From: Certhia americana
Lineage: Eukaryota > Chordata > Aves > Passeriformes > Certhiidae
Assembly: GCA_018697195.1 (NCBI GenBank)
Contig: CM031857.1
Span: forward strand, 68,127,776-68,191,775
Reading direction: 5' to 3'
Length of the DNA: 64,000 bases
Shown here: one piece after another, positions 25,941-38,882 of the stretch
How the letters are laid out: each line of letters opens with the position of its first letter
How positions within the stretch are numbered: position 1 is the first letter of the stretch
Translations under genes and position numbers: made by a program
Notes under the pieces: model-generated
The model's input: the letters and a program-made list of their open reading frames with translations, nothing else
The model's database searches: none
Told to the model about the DNA's origin: nothing

Positions 25941-27103
25941 ATATGTGAGTCAGTTATCCTTCCCTATCCTCAGAAGCCAAGGAGTTAGATAAAAAATAAT
26001 AGGTCTCTTTTGCATGATCAGCTTTCAGATTTCTTTCACATTTATCACATTTGTTGCCACTACTTAACTTATTCAGTTTTTACATTTAAAGGAAAATAGT
26101 GAAATATTCAGATAAACTTGTAGACTCAAAGAAAATTATAAACTGGATAGGAAGAGGCATCTATCCCAGTCTCTTACTCAAAGCAGAACTATTGATCAGG
26201 TGCTCTGGCAGTAGTGATCTATTATGTATTTGTCCTAGAATATTTAGGAGTTTGGTTTTGATTTTGAACACCAAAATGAAACATTAGCCTACAAAAGTCT
26301 TCCAAGACTGATGAGACCAATGGGCTATGATTTCATTCAAACTCTTATGAATTTAAGGATTTATTCAAACACTTTTCCCTAAATATATTTTAAAGATCAT
26401 CTTCCTATGTAAGTTTTCCTTTTTTTGATTTCATCAGGCAAAAGAAAAAAAAATTGTGAACTTAGCACTGTACAATTAAAACCTATATCAAGTTACAGTA
26501 AGTCTTCTATTTCAAGTGCAGAAACCCCAACCCATTCAACCATATTGCGAGCAAACATTGGAAAGCTATTGATTAAAAAAAGAGAAAAACAGGATGCAAA
26601 ATAATCTAAAATATAATTTCAGTAAGAGTGGAATCAGAATAAAATAATTTCTTTTTCTAAGTCCATTTTCGAAAACAGAAGTTATCCATAAAACTCTCTA
26701 ATCTAATCAATCAAGCTGCTTTAATAATATCAGCCTTCATCAGCAGAGAAGAGGATGTTCGTTCTGCTATTCAATTTTGAGATGGCAGTTACAGTAATTT
26801 TGGTTCCTTCTGATGAGAAGGATAAATTGAGAAAGAAGAGGAACAGATGAACTGCATCAGGAAGCAGAGCTTTCAGTTTGTATTTTAGGGCTACAAGGCA
26901 GCTTGATAATTACAAACATATGGGGCAGGAGACTGGCCATAGGAGCTCTTGTTCCAGACTCTGGCACTCCTTTCTTGGCTGGCATGTCAGCCAAACTTTT
27001 TCCATTATGCTGTCCACTTTTCAGACTGGATATCCCCCACACTGACATGTCCAGCCCTGTTGCTAGAAACCATCGTTAGGTTGCTTTGGCAGAACATTTC
27101 ATA
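25941..27103. other. Unique AT-rich sequence
   Basis: No gene or repeat recognised. Open frames at 26099-26287 plus and 26857-27048 minus are short and featureless. Confidence 0.55.
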
Positions 27104-27384
27104 TCACACAGAATCACAGAATTTCTAGGTTGGAAGAGACCTTCAAGATCATCGAGACCAACCCATGCTCTGACAGCTAAACTAGACCATGGCACCAAGT
27201 GCCACATCCAGTCTTTTTCTAAACACATCCAGGGATGGTGAGTCCACCACCTCCCCTGCCAGACCACTCCACTACTTTATCACTCTTTCTGTGAAAAACT
27301 TCTTCCTAATATCCAACTTATATTTCCCTTGGCACAACTTGAGACTGTGTCCTCTCATTCTGTCTGTTGTTGCCTGCAGAAAGA
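27104..27384 (-). mobile_element. CR1 LINE, 3' part, split by an LTR insertion
   Basis: ATCACACAGAATCACAGAATTTCTAGGTTGGAAGAGACCTTCAAGATCATCGAG is the reverse complement of a CR1 3' end. The copy runs through ...ACTTCTTCCTAATATCC...CTTGAGACTGTGTCCTCTCATTCTGTCTGTTGTTGCCTG. It stops abruptly at 27384 where unrelated sequence begins, and its continuation resumes at 28003. The last six bases here, GAAAGA, are one copy of the target-site duplication. The copy is relatively well preserved. Confidence 0.9.
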
Positions 27385-28002
27385 TCTCGGGTTTTTATGT
27401 GATGTTGTTCTTCCCGCGAGTGTAAAAGTCTTTTGCCCAGTACCGAGATAGGAAAAAAACTGAGAGCCGTCTCCTCTGCTTCTTCAAGGCTGTTAATTTT
27501 CCCTTAACAGTACAATTTCTTCTCCGACCCACAGAGATCTGTTCTGCAGGTCAGCTCACGGGGAAAAGCCCAGCCCCGAAGGTGACGATTATCTTTATAC
27601 CACAAACTACGTATACTATATTTACAAAAGATCCCCAATACCCGTCTCCCATGTTAGAAGGTAGGACTCTGTTCTGAGCCAACCAAAGATGCCCATGATA
27701 CAGAGGAAAATGAAGAAGAAGAAGAAGAAGGAAGAAACCCCAAAGCCACGTGGAGACTCCATTTTGTGGTTTTTGCCCGTTAACCTAAACATTACATAAA
27801 TCTACTTTTCACCCGGTGTGTAGCTAATTATCACCCTATCTAAACTCCCGTGGTCTGTAATTCTTCACACAATGGTGGTAATTTCTCCCAGGGGCTAAAA
27901 TCAAAGCCGCAGGAGTCTTTGACTCCTTGCCAAGTCTTCCCAGCCCCCTGCTTGGGTCTGGAATCTCTCAGGACAGTCAGAGGAGTGTTCTGGACTCCGA
28001 CA
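27385..28002 (-). mobile_element. Solo LTR of an endogenous retrovirus, nested in CR1
   Basis: A 618-bp insertion interrupts the CR1 at this point. Read on the minus strand it begins TGTCGG and ends CCGAGA, an inverted terminal pair with one mismatch, so the original end was probably CCGACA as expected for TG...CA LTRs. It is flanked by perfect 6-bp duplications GAAAGA (27379-27384 and 28003-28008). A 6-bp duplication is typical of class II (ERVK-like) elements; the class is inferred from that alone. A TATA-like GTATAAAG lies on the minus strand at about 27593-27600, leaving a ~400-bp U3. A GAA run (about 27715-27731) lies within U3. There is no internal proviral sequence, so recombination between two LTRs is the likely origin. 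Open frames across it have no meaning. Confidence 0.85.
27593..27600 (-). promoter_or_regulatory. TATA-like box of the solo LTR
   Basis: The minus strand reads GTATAAAG here, about 400 bp from the LTR's 5' end, the expected place for the U3 promoter. Whether it is active cannot be told from sequence. Confidence 0.4.
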
Positions 28003-28216
28003 GAAAGAGACCAACCCCCAGCTGACCACAACCACTCTTCAGGAAGTTGTAGAGAGTGATAAGGTCACCTCTGAGTCTCCTCCTCTCCAGGCTAAACAAC
28101 CCCAGCTCCCTCAATCTTTCTTCCTATGGCTTGTGTTCCAAGCCCCTCACCAGCCTCATTGCCCTCCTCTGGACGCATTCAAGCATCTCAATGTACTTCC
28201 CAAACTGAGGGGCCTA
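28003..28216 (-). mobile_element. CR1 LINE, inner part, continuing beyond the LTR
   Basis: Beginning with the second GAAAGA, this continues the same CR1: GACCAACCCCCAGCTGACCACAACC...GTTGTAGAGAGTGATAAGGTCACC...CCCAGCTCCCTCAATC...CCTCACCAGCCTCATTGCCCTCCTCTGGACGC. Joining it to the left half across the LTR restores an uninterrupted CR1 order, showing the LTR came second. The copy is 5'-truncated after GAGGGGCCTAG. Confidence 0.9.
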
Positions 28217-30834
28217 GATGGACTTATCCTTCTGAAAATTTTCATTTCTAATAGATATTCATTGCTATAGATGAGGAGTAGTCAAACTTGATCCTCAAAG
28301 TTTCAAGTTCCTTTTACTTAAATGTTCCTGAAATTAAGGCTCTTACTTTTTTCTCTCCCCCTTTTCTTTATTACTCTCCTGAAACCATGAACCCAGTAGC
28401 ATGTTCCTGACATTCTCTGCCCTTCCACTTCATCAGTGCTATAATCCTTTCATCATGAGGATATACCTTTCCAAAATCCCTCAAAAGCTTGTTGCACCTA
28501 CTTCCAAGACAGTCCCAGTGTGTCTCCACCTGTGGCTCACTGGGTCCCATGACTACCATAACTTCTGGCTCTCTGAGCTCCTCTTGTCCTGCCTTGCTTG
28601 CAGATTTGCGAGCATGTCTGCACTGTTGAAAAAGAGCAGGCTAGGCCATGACCTTTGGATCACTTTGGGACACAGTGGTATCAGATTTGTTGTGGTCTTG
28701 ATCCTTAGGACTAAGAGGCAGGGCATAAACTAAAGCTAAGCAGTGGCAGTGGTTCTGATCTTGAGCTTGCCCATGTGCCCTCAGTCTCGTCTTTAACAGC
28801 ACAAATGCAACCCCTGTATCACTGTCTGTATCTGAAATCCAGCTGCAGCATCACACAGGTTCTGAGCACCCCTGACCCAGACAGGGAGGTGTGTTGGAGC
28901 CCATAGTGGCTCCCTCCTGCAGAAGCAGAGGCATGGAGGGGCAGGAGAAAGGGAAAAGAGTTCATGCCTCGATATTACCCTGACGAATGAACACCAGCTG
29001 GGAGCTGGAGAGCACTCACGGCCCAGTAGGGTTGGATCCACACACCAGCCTGAATTGCAGGTATATCTCACTCTGCATATCCAAAAATGTGTGCATATGC
29101 TGGGGGGTGTGTGCATAGGTGCACGTATATATGTATACAAACATATATACACATAACAGCTTCCCTTGGTTGGTCACAAGCATCCAGAGAGATAAATAGC
29201 AAAATGACAACAGACTACACTCAATTTCTCTCATCTGAAAGCTACTTGGTTTTCACAAAGTATGAATTTGCAGGCGATATTTGCCATATATATATTACAC
29301 TCTAGTAAGTTCCTGATCAACACAAAATTTCTAGAAAGTTATTTTTCACTATGTTCTTTATATTTACTTTCTCATTCTTTTATTCTTTCCTCCTTATTTC
29401 TTTTTTTGAAAGGGGTTAGATAAATAAAATAAAATTGATAAAATATATTAACATATAATGAAAACTTGGGATAAACTGAGGGAAATAAAGACAAGAAACA
29501 GGCTGGATGAAAATTAAATTCCTGCTATCAAGAAAACTCAGAGAATAAAAGCAATCTTATATTTAATTAAGAAACAGACAAATGTTTTTCACTGAAACCT
29601 TACAACCAAAATACATTTCAACTGGGACCAGAAAATTGCTACATCTGTACATAAAAGAAGCAGCACAATTTAAAACTGAAACTCAGTAAATTACAAATTC
29701 TGAATGTCTTACATTACTCTATTATGAAGAAGGCTTCATTTCTGCTAAAAACCCTTGAGTAGTAATATCTGTTAGCTCTTCTTGCTCTTAGCAAATTCTC
29801 TTTTAATGGTTTAAATAAATATTACATAAATTACAGAGGCATTTTTCTGCTTTTGATAATCAGAATTTGAAATTAACATTGGCTGTAAAAAGTGATTTTA
29901 TACATGAATGTTTACAAGGTAAAATGTGTGGATTCAGAAAGCTGCAGAATTTGCATCATTGATCTGATAGCTGGGGGCTTAATTCCACAATGAATTAAAC
30001 TTGTGCCCAGTCCAAAGCTCACGACCAGTCCCACAGTCGCCAGCTGGTATGGCCACATGTTTAAACTCATGAATTTTGGGGGGAACCAGAGTCCAAGAGG
30101 CATGTCAAACATGAGCCCCATTCTCTGATGGGATAAACTGGGCAGCAAAAGACTTCCAAGTGTTTTCATGAATCTCTACAGTATGTGTCTATTTTTAGAG
30201 CAATAAATATTAAAAGCCAAGCTAAAAAAAAAAAGGTGGAGAATCTGTAGCAGGTACTTATACTAGCCAGAACTCATCTACTGCAACACAATGCACAGAT
30301 TTTTTTTTCTAGGCCAAATAAATATGTCCTCAGGCAAATAATCTGTCCACTTAATAATTCAGTTACTGTACATATGGAGTCCCATTTTCCATGATGAAAT
30401 GGAACAGGTTCCTGTTAAAATGAATACTCTTTTCTATCTCTTCAAATTAGCAGACTGCCTCTGCCATGTCTATTCTGGAAACATTTTCACTGGCAAAACT
30501 AGGAATTGGGACTAAGAAGTACCAACCATATATTTTTTAAATTTTAATGGGAGGACTAGGGGGCTGGTGTTTGAAGGTAAGTGTCTATCTCAAATACACA
30601 AAAGCTCATTCAAAGAAAGACTTAAGGTCAAATTTGCAGTCAAAAATTCTAGATAGTAACTGGCCTTCAAATTTCCTTGCTGTTTACCATTTTCCCTGTC
30701 TTCAAAGTCTTCCAGCTACTGCCATGCTGTTTGGAATGGAAAATTACATTTCCTATCATGTGTGACCCAAATCAGGAGCCAGATAAGTAAATCCAGTGGT
30801 CATGCCCAGAATATGAACATAGGAGACATAAACA
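28217..30834. other. Unique sequence
   Basis: No gene recognised. 28371-29160 is a little richer in GC with longer open frames on both strands (28401-28733 plus, 28793-29152 minus), but neither has a recognisable domain. A short TA/CA-rich patch lies near 29122-29155. Confidence 0.55.
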
Positions 30835-31200
30835 ATCATATAATCACAGAGCAGCCTAGTTTCTGGGGAACTTCCAAACATAACCTGGTCCAAATTTCTG
30901 TGGGAAAGGGAAACTAGATCGCACTGGCTAGTCACCTGTGCCATTCCATCTTGAAAACTTGTGGTGATGAGGACTCTACCACATCCATGAAAAAATTGTT
31001 CCAGCAACTGACTGGTCTTCCTTTAAACATTTCTTTATTATGTCAAGGTGAAATTTTTACCAGTGCAATTTGTACCCACTGCCCCTTATCTGCTTCATAT
31101 GGTCCTTGTGAAAAGAGAGATATTCTCTCCTCTTTGCAACCATCCTGTTATACTGTTATTAAGTTCCCTCAAAGACTCCCTTTTTTCACACAGGAAAGAC
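30835..31200 (-). mobile_element. CR1 LINE fragment, minus strand, old
   Basis: The left edge ATCATATAATCACAGAGCAGCC is a decayed CR1 3' terminus. The order of later segments fits CR1: CTTGAAAACTTGTGGTGATGAGGACTCTACCACATCC, then CACTGCCCCTTATC, then GTCCTTGTGAAAAGAGAGATATTC...CTCTTTGCAACCATCCTGTTATACTGTTATTAAGTTCCCTCAAAGACTCC. It is more diverged than the 27.1-kb copy. Its inner (right) end runs directly into a TC-rich tract. The open frame across it at 30951-31322 is an artefact. Confidence 0.85.
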
Positions 31201-31202
31201 CA

Positions 31203-31279
31203 ATCCTTCTCTCTGTCTCTCTCTGTCTCTCTCTCTCTGTCTCTCTCTCTCATTCTGTCTCTTTTTTTTTTTTTTTTTT
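31203..31279. repeat. (TC)n/(TCTG)n tract followed by poly(T)
   Basis: TCTCTG and TC units run for about 55 bases and are followed by a T run of 18-19 bases. On the plus strand this encodes Ser/Leu repeats then poly-Phe, which explains the repetitive open frames. Confidence 0.9.
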
Positions 31280-34200
31280 CCTGATAACTGCTAGAGCAGG
31301 AAGTTCATTCAGAGATTGGTAGTTCCCACAGCTGCCACAAAGGATTTGAAGTCACAGCTATTCTTTTTCTGATTATGTCCTCTTTCCCTCCTTTCAGTTT
31401 CTCTGGAAGTACATTTCAGTTTTGGAATTTACTATCTGAATCAGGGCTGTATCAATCATTTCTATGACATTTCCAGATGTTAAGGAAAGATTTTTGGAAA
31501 AGGAGGAGGAAACGGTGACGTGCCTAACCAGAGTGACTGGAGGTTTGTGCAACCCTGGTGCTGCAACTTAGAGCGGACTGGTTTTGGACACATACTCTAT
31601 GCACTGTTAGCCTGACAGGAGTGGTTTTCTGGGTGTTAGGAGGTATTGAATGATAATCCTGTCAAAGTGAGCGATATCTGGAAGTCAGGATTTCATTCTC
31701 TGAGTAACTGCTGCAGTACCAATGTTGTCATGGGGAGGGCACAGATGTTACCTCTCACTTGTATTTTCATGGAGGTTTCAATTAAGTTGTTCCTGAACTG
31801 TGCTTGGAGATTAATTAAGTGTGATTGGTACATATTCTGAATCATCAGAGACCACCTGAAATGTTCACATCCCAAGGAAATGGCAGGACTTCTGGTCAGC
31901 AAAAGACCAAAAGGGATCAGGAGACACACTTCAACCAAATTGATGTTACCTCTGGAAATAAGTAGGTGAAAATAAAGTTCCTACATAAATTGGATTCCTG
32001 TGATGTATCTATTGAGACTGCACCTTGGCATGAGAGAAATTAATGCAGGTGCTTTAAACATTCCACATGTTTAAATTTTTCTAATTCACCAGAATTATGG
32101 AAACTTTCATAACTTAAATATTAATCACAAAACCCAAGGGTCAAATCCTTGATCTTATTTCCACAGACATGTTGGAGTCTATTAGAAGTGTTTGCCCTCA
32201 CGCAATGTACTGTGGATCTGCTATAGGTCTGTTAAAGGCATTGCTGTATGGGAAAACTTCCCATTTTAATGTCTGAGATGTGTGGGATTGCTCACAGGGT
32301 GAGTGCAGAATACCTCAAATCTCCTCATACAACCTGGCTCCATTTTTCTTTTAGGCTTTCTTCTGTTCCTGTTGTGTGATCCTTTCTTGCCCCCACTGCA
32401 ATGTTCTGTGAGCATCTACTAGAAGATTGTTCTATCATTCAAGGCTAGGACAACTCTCTATTTCCTGCCCTTCTGTCCATGTATATTTAATTAAAATTCA
32501 CCAAATACTCAATAGCTCTTAAAAATATTCTTTATTATTTCTGCTGGGCTGAGAAAGTGATTGAACATTGGATATATTATAAACATGTAGTAAAAAGGGT
32601 TTGAGACCCCTTTAGAGGGCACTTTGCTTTTTATTCTGCCTGCAAGGTACACCTATGCATCTTTGGTTAGAAGTGTTAGAAAGAAAAAGCAGATGAAAGC
32701 AACAGACTTTTTTGTCAAGCTGTGACAGAAATCAAATGCAAATAGATCTCAGTTCAAGACTGTTTGTTAAGTGTCACGTCAGTGAGTATTAAATGCAGCA
32801 CATGTCGTTTTACAATGAGCATACTGTATATGAATTTTATTGATTTTTTTTTCAAAGAGGATACATTGAATAATGTACTCCTCCTTACCAGCACCAGCTT
32901 ACAAGTGTGTCTTCATACTTGTGTATGCACATTCATTAGGCTCCTAAATGCTGCTGCCTTACTTAGCACATCTTGTTTTGTGGAGGCTGGGATTCAAGCT
33001 GTAGAAAGACCTACACAAATGATTCTCTCCCTCTAAGAAAAGTGGGACAGAGTAATTTAGACTTCCCAGCATGAAGCTGTCAATGAGCAGCTTCTCAAAA
33101 TGATTCACAATTAGTGCACCAGGCTTATGTTAGGAACAGGTTCTCAGTTGATTTCCTTTCCACAAAGGAGTGAGTCTGGGGCTTCATTTTGCTATTAGCA
33201 ATCTTAGGGATGTATAAAAAAAATCATCAGAGCTGATTAACTCTGCTGCACTTATGTTGAAGTCTATGTACTATACTATGTGATAATTCTGATTTCTTTT
33301 TATTAATTCAAGCTATGTATTTTTCCAATTAATATTTAGAAAAATGTGTGTCAGCATTAAATTGCATGTGAAAGGTAACAACAGCAGTATCAGACTTATC
33401 TCCATGCACTGGAATAGAGCTCTTAATCATTCAGCAAAGGGGGCACTGCTCCATGGGAGTTGTGTTGTACATCCACTACATTCATCTGTGTGCAATTGCA
33501 TCCCAATTTGAGCTGTGTTTGGTTTCATGTGTGTACTGCCTTCCCATTGTTTGGTGTGAGATCTATGATTCCACAACCATCTCCTTACAGTACTCAGGTC
33601 ATCGAGGTGCTTAGAAAAGCATATTAAAATCTGTGTCAGGTGGACACAGATTGTGACTTGACAATATTATATATACTGGACCATAGATTTTTAAATGCCA
33701 GGCTAAAGCATCCTAAAATTGTCCATAAAGCTAGTCATTTAATGCATTTATTGGTAACTTTATGTATCTTACCTGCAGGCTCAGTGACAGACACTCAAGA
33801 TCCTATGGAAGCTGCAAGTTACACAGAGCATTTGTAGGCCAGGCTCTTGTCTCCTGATATTTTCTCACCCACAGGGGCACAGCAGTATTATACTTCAGCC
33901 AAAACAAAGGCCAGAATTCTGGATAATATCCTGAAATGCTGATTTACAAAAGGCTAGTACTGAGACAACTCTTCCTCACATGCTGACTACTATGAAGATC
34001 TAGATTTCTGCTGGAAATTTGCCACTTCTGCCCTTATTCCACACACAGATCTTATGGATTCTTCTGAATGTTTATGATCTTAAGGAAAAGAGGCAAAAAA
34101 TAGTTTTATGCACACTTTTTTTCTACATCCATGTGATCTTAAAAGTCCTCAAGCTTTATATTTCTTTTGTTTGAGAAGAAGCATGTTTCTTAAGCAATAT

Positions 34201-34864
34201 CTAGTGGTACCTAAATAGGCAAGTTATCATTGGTATTCTCTTGATGAAAGCAAAACTATTGTTAGCATAATCAAGCTGTGGTCTGAAAAGAGTGCAGAAG
34301 TTAAGGATTCAGCTGCTGGAGTCATGTGATGGTGCTGAGTCTACTTATTTATCCATTCACTACCCATCTACCTTATCTATATTTTATAGAAAATTGATAG
34401 ACCATTAGAAAGCAGTTCCTTCTGCCTTGCAGAGAGTTCCTCCCTTCCAAGGAAGAAGGCAGACGGTAGTTTCTTCTTTTATGTGATAGAAAACATATGG
34501 GAGAAGTGAGCTAGGGAAAAATGGGCTGAACAACCCATAACTTTTGTAAGGAAAAGTTAAAAATAAAATTTAAACTTGTTTCCATTTAATTGAGCTCTGA
34601 GTAAATGTATGTCAATTGAACTTACTGTGCTGCTTGTTACTGGTATTTTCGCTGCTGATTTAACTGTAATTTTTAAACAGTTATTTGATTTTATTGAAAA
34701 TATCAACAATTGTTCCTTGAAACTGTATTTTAAGTCAGTCAGATATATTTATAATACCAAGCAACATGGTTTGATATAAAAGCCTATGCCATTTACATAC
34801 ATCTTTCAGTCAAGTCTCAGATTTTGAGGAAACAAATTAAAAGATAATGCCTACAATGCTTAAC
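31280..34864. other. Unique AT-rich sequence
   Basis: No gene or confident repeat recognised. 33225-33390 has several ATTAA cores (GCTGATTAACTCTGC, TTATTAATTCAAGC, CCAATTAATATT, AGCATTAAATTGCATG) and might be a minor conserved element. Open frames are below 95 codons. Confidence 0.55.
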
Positions 34865-34884
34865 AAAAAAAAAAAAAAAAAAAA
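34865..34884. repeat. Poly(A) run of 20
   Basis: Twenty consecutive A after ATGCTTAAC. No AATAAA at a suitable distance or recognisable retroposed gene lies upstream, so a processed pseudogene is not supported. Confidence 0.9.
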
Positions 34885-37800
34885 GGTTTTCTTGGCTATG
34901 AAAAGCATTAACCAACTCTATTTCTCAAATAAGGAAAAGTGTCTCATATAAAGGCATGTTTTTCTTCCTCCACTCTACTGACACTCCTCTCAGAGGAATT
35001 TTTTTGATCCCTTCTTCATCTTCTTTGTCTTTTGCAGTTGTCTCTTCACCATTTCTCTTTGCATTTTCTCTAAAACCATTTTTGCCTTGTTTGCCTCCTT
35101 TAGGGAGTGCTGTTATTTTTCTATTCTTTTGCTTCTTTTTTACCTCTTTTATGATTTTCTTCCAGAACCTTTCTTACTCATCCCAAAGCTTCATTCTTGC
35201 AACCTCAAATCTTCCTTGCATTGTTTGCCTTACCTTCTCTTGTAGTTCTTCCCTGTAGACCAAGTTGATTTTCACATGTTCTTAGTAATGTGACCTGACT
35301 GTAAAGAAGAGCAGTGATTTGGCAGCTATGTTAAGAAAACACAGGTACTATATCATAACTATATATTTTTAAAACAACTGCAGGTCAAAACTGCATTTAG
35401 GACTAGTAGAGAGTAGAGGGTCCATGCTCATCAGCACTTGTAACATATTTAAGAGTGAACTGAAGCATTGAGGAGGATCATGGGTTTTTTTGAGTAAGGA
35501 CAAAGGCTCTGTATGTGTGTTCTTTTCATGGTATCCAAACATTTTAGTGACTTCACACAGATATTTGCTCAAAAGTACTCTTCAAGCATCAACTCAAAAG
35601 TTAACATTTTGTCTTATCAACAAACCACCAGCAGGCATGGTGACTTATTCTGATTTGATTTTCTAATTTAATGTAATTCAGGAAATGTAAGGAAAATAAA
35701 TTTTTGTCAGTGTTTTTGTCTTCACTTGTTAGTAAAAACCATGTTAAACCAGGGAATCATTTATCCAGATTTCTGCTAGTATATATCCCAAAGGCATCTG
35801 ACTCTGTAGATAATTTACAGGAAATAATATGGTTAGTGTAAAAGAACAATTTAAAAGAAAAAAATTAATAGAAATTTCAGTCTTCTTCAGAGAGTGACTT
35901 GACAATATTTCCATTGAACTTATAGGGCTGTATCAAAAGTCTAAATGGACAGCAAGACAAAAATTGACAATGAATCTTGGCTAATGATATTCTAGCACTT
36001 GAGGGAATTAACTTTTCAGCGTGCCATGGGTGACATGTCAGGTTTGGAGTGTGTCACAAAAAAAAGCATATTCTGTTTCCTAGACTTATGTATCATGAGA
36101 CTTTTGAGACTGTCCAGTGATGTCCACGACTTCTGCATGAAGGGAGCAGATGTGATACCAGACCTATTGGAGACCACTGCTCTTCCATAACCTCCCATCA
36201 ATCCCAGACTCCTGGAGACAGACCAAGTTTTGGCTCAGGATTCAGGCACCTACATTTAGATCTGCATGTATCTCTCAGCACACAAGCAACATTTCACTCC
36301 ACTGTAGTCAGTAATGATCTAAAATTAGATGCAATTGTCTCCCTGCACAGGAAACTTGGGCCATTTTAAGTACCATGAGGTATATCAGTTATCTCCAGGT
36401 GCTACTGGAGAAAGGTAATGATCTCTTGAAGATCCTATCTGATAGTTGTCAGACCAAGAAGGCATCTAGAGCTCCTTAACATATTTCCAATGTCATTTGA
36501 GGGAGTCAGTGTAGTCTGGAGTCAGTGTAGTCTGTTTAGCTAAGGCACCTACCTCCAGTCTATCCAGAAATTACTGCATCTAACTCAACCTGAGCACGTT
36601 GATGCAATGCAAAAATAGTTTGTCATCTAAAGAAAAGATATCTAGGCAAACATAGCAAGTAAAAGTGGGAGACAGGAATAGTTGCTCTGTCCTCTGCAGA
36701 AGAAAAGACAGCTAGGAGGCAGCCAAGTGATGTGATTTGTTGAGTTTCACAGAGGCAGTGCTTGGCAGAGAGAATTTACTGCAGAGTCTTTTCTGCCAGA
36801 CCTCATCTAGTTCTCCTGCTGTGGCTGAAGATATTAGACAAAATTGATAGGAATTTGATGTGAAGCAGACAGAAGGGCCACAAGCTTTTTTTCTTTCCAA
36901 GAACTACTCTGTTGAACACAATAGGAGTTTTACCATTGCTCTCCATGGTTTTAAGCAGGTTCTGGGAGATTTACCAAGAATTTTCACTGGTATTTAGAAA
37001 AATTTCATTGTTCAGATAAAGCAAATAATGGTATGATCTCCTTCCTACAGTCAGAAACCTCTGAATAGAGGTGAAGGAGTATCTGTCAATGTGCACAACT
37101 TGTGCAAACTCCCTAGATGTCTAACTGGATTTGTGGATTTCCCATGGCTGCAGTTCTTGCACACACTGTAAAATACAAAATGCTGGTCAGAGCTAGAATC
37201 CTTTCTAATTACTTCATACTGGTGATACTCTTGGTCACATATGGAGGATTGCTCTGTCTTGCTAGAACGTCACAAACTGAGGGTTGCTCAAACTGTGGCA
37301 GGGCAGAGAGATGTTGTTAAATCTCAGAGAAGCTCTTCAGTGGGCACTTAGAAATGCCAGAGGACCACAAATGTATTAAGGTGAAGTTCTTTTTTTGGCT
37401 GCACACTGTCTTAGGTCTCCTTTCTATTTCTGCCAATAAAGACTCCATGTTCCTGACATCTTTCAAAAGGACTGGTGGGCAGTACAGTGTGGCTTTTCAC
37501 TGAGGGCTTGACTAAAATATTATGACTGTTTTTACAGTCATTAGAGAAAGCAAGGTAACATGAAAGGTATGGCAAAAATTAAGAAAAAGAGGATATTTTA
37601 AAAAAATGTTTCCGAGTAAAGGAAAGTAATAATTTGCTCTCTTTCATGTATTAATGGCAGAAGTCTTCAACACATCAGATGTTCAACGTGCAAACATGAA
37701 CACAGTAAGCAATTTTAAGAAAATAATATTGGGTCACTTTATGTTACTGTACTCATAACTAGTCAAGTAACCTGACTAACTGTCTACAGATAAAGAGCTA

Positions 37801-38851
37801 CTCATTGCAAATGAAGTTTGGAGAATTCAGACCTACTGCTTTTGTTTCACTTTTTAAACCATTTTCTCATTATACCAATATTTTATGTTTTCAAAACCAA
37901 ATATTAACCTCTGTGTTTGGAGTAAAAAGAATCCTCATCAGAGTGATTCTTGCATGTAGAGGTGAAGGAATACTTAAGTCTGCAGCCAGAAATCATCTAG
38001 GGCTCAGACTGTGGAAATGGGGTTTATAGATTACATTTACAGTCAAGGCAGCTGACTGTCTACCAAGCAAAAATTCTTTGACTTCTTGAAGTAGTTACAT
38101 AATATTTAAATAGCTTAGATATCTAAGGATTTGTTTTGTACAACAGTGTAGAAATTAGAAGTTGTTTTTTTTTTATTTGGTGCTGAAACTAAAATATGGT
38201 TTTTGTTGGATCAGACTAAGAAATGGCTGGGCCAGTTGTTATGAAGAAAAAGGGAACCAGTTTGTATTAGGAGAATTTTCTGGGTGTAGAACCTTCCTGT
38301 TAAGAGTAAAGCTGGCAAGATTTATCTTTCAAGTGAATGATTCACTGATGTTTGTTATCAGTGATATCCAGCAGAAAAAATGTGATGAGAAGATGCTATC
38401 TTCTGTGGTGAAAAAACTTTTCCAGATTTTTTTTTTAAAAGAGTTGTTTTAAAGAATTTCAAAGAATTTCACTGACAAAGAATATAGTTACGCTGCTGAA
38501 ACAAAATGTCCTTCTTTTAATTTTGCAGTTTTAAAATAAATTCTTAAACTAAAATGGAACTATATTTAGGCCTTTATTTTGTATGGAGATGGCTAAAATC
38601 TTTCTATGGAAACAAAATAAATAATAGGAATTTCTATTGAATAGACAGGATTTGTCCACTGATCAGCCTGTGGGAAAACAACTATTGCTTTTGCTATAAT
38701 TTTAAGATTAGCGTAGAAAAAGTGTTGTTCCCCAGCAGGTAACACTAATTTTAGGTTGGACAAGATTCCTCCATTCTGATTAATTTTTATTAGTCTCTCT
38801 GTAAATAGACTTATTTACTTGGCAACAATCAGACAGTGTGAATAAGTCCTC
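34885..38851. other. Unique AT-rich sequence
   Basis: No gene recognised. The pyrimidine-rich 34960-35260 gives a Phe/Ser/Leu-rich open frame (34956-35258 plus) that mimics membrane helices but reflects base composition. A 16-bp tandem duplication lies at 36503-36534. Confidence 0.55.
36503..36534. repeat. 16-bp perfect tandem duplication
   Basis: GAGTCAGTGTAGTCTG occurs twice in direct succession with no mismatch, implying a recent local duplication. Confidence 0.9.

Positions 38852-38879
<28 letters not shown>
38852..38879. repeat. Poly(A) run of 28
   Basis: Twenty-eight A in a row after AATAAGTCCTC. AATAAG just before it is only a weak polyadenylation-signal variant, and the preceding unique sequence resembles no known gene. 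It could be a retroposed tail or plain slippage. Confidence 0.9.

Positions 38880-38882
<3 letters not shown>

Noticed and set aside
34956..35258. Phe/Ser/Leu-rich frame imitating a multi-pass membrane protein
   Set aside because: Explained by pyrimidine-rich base composition.
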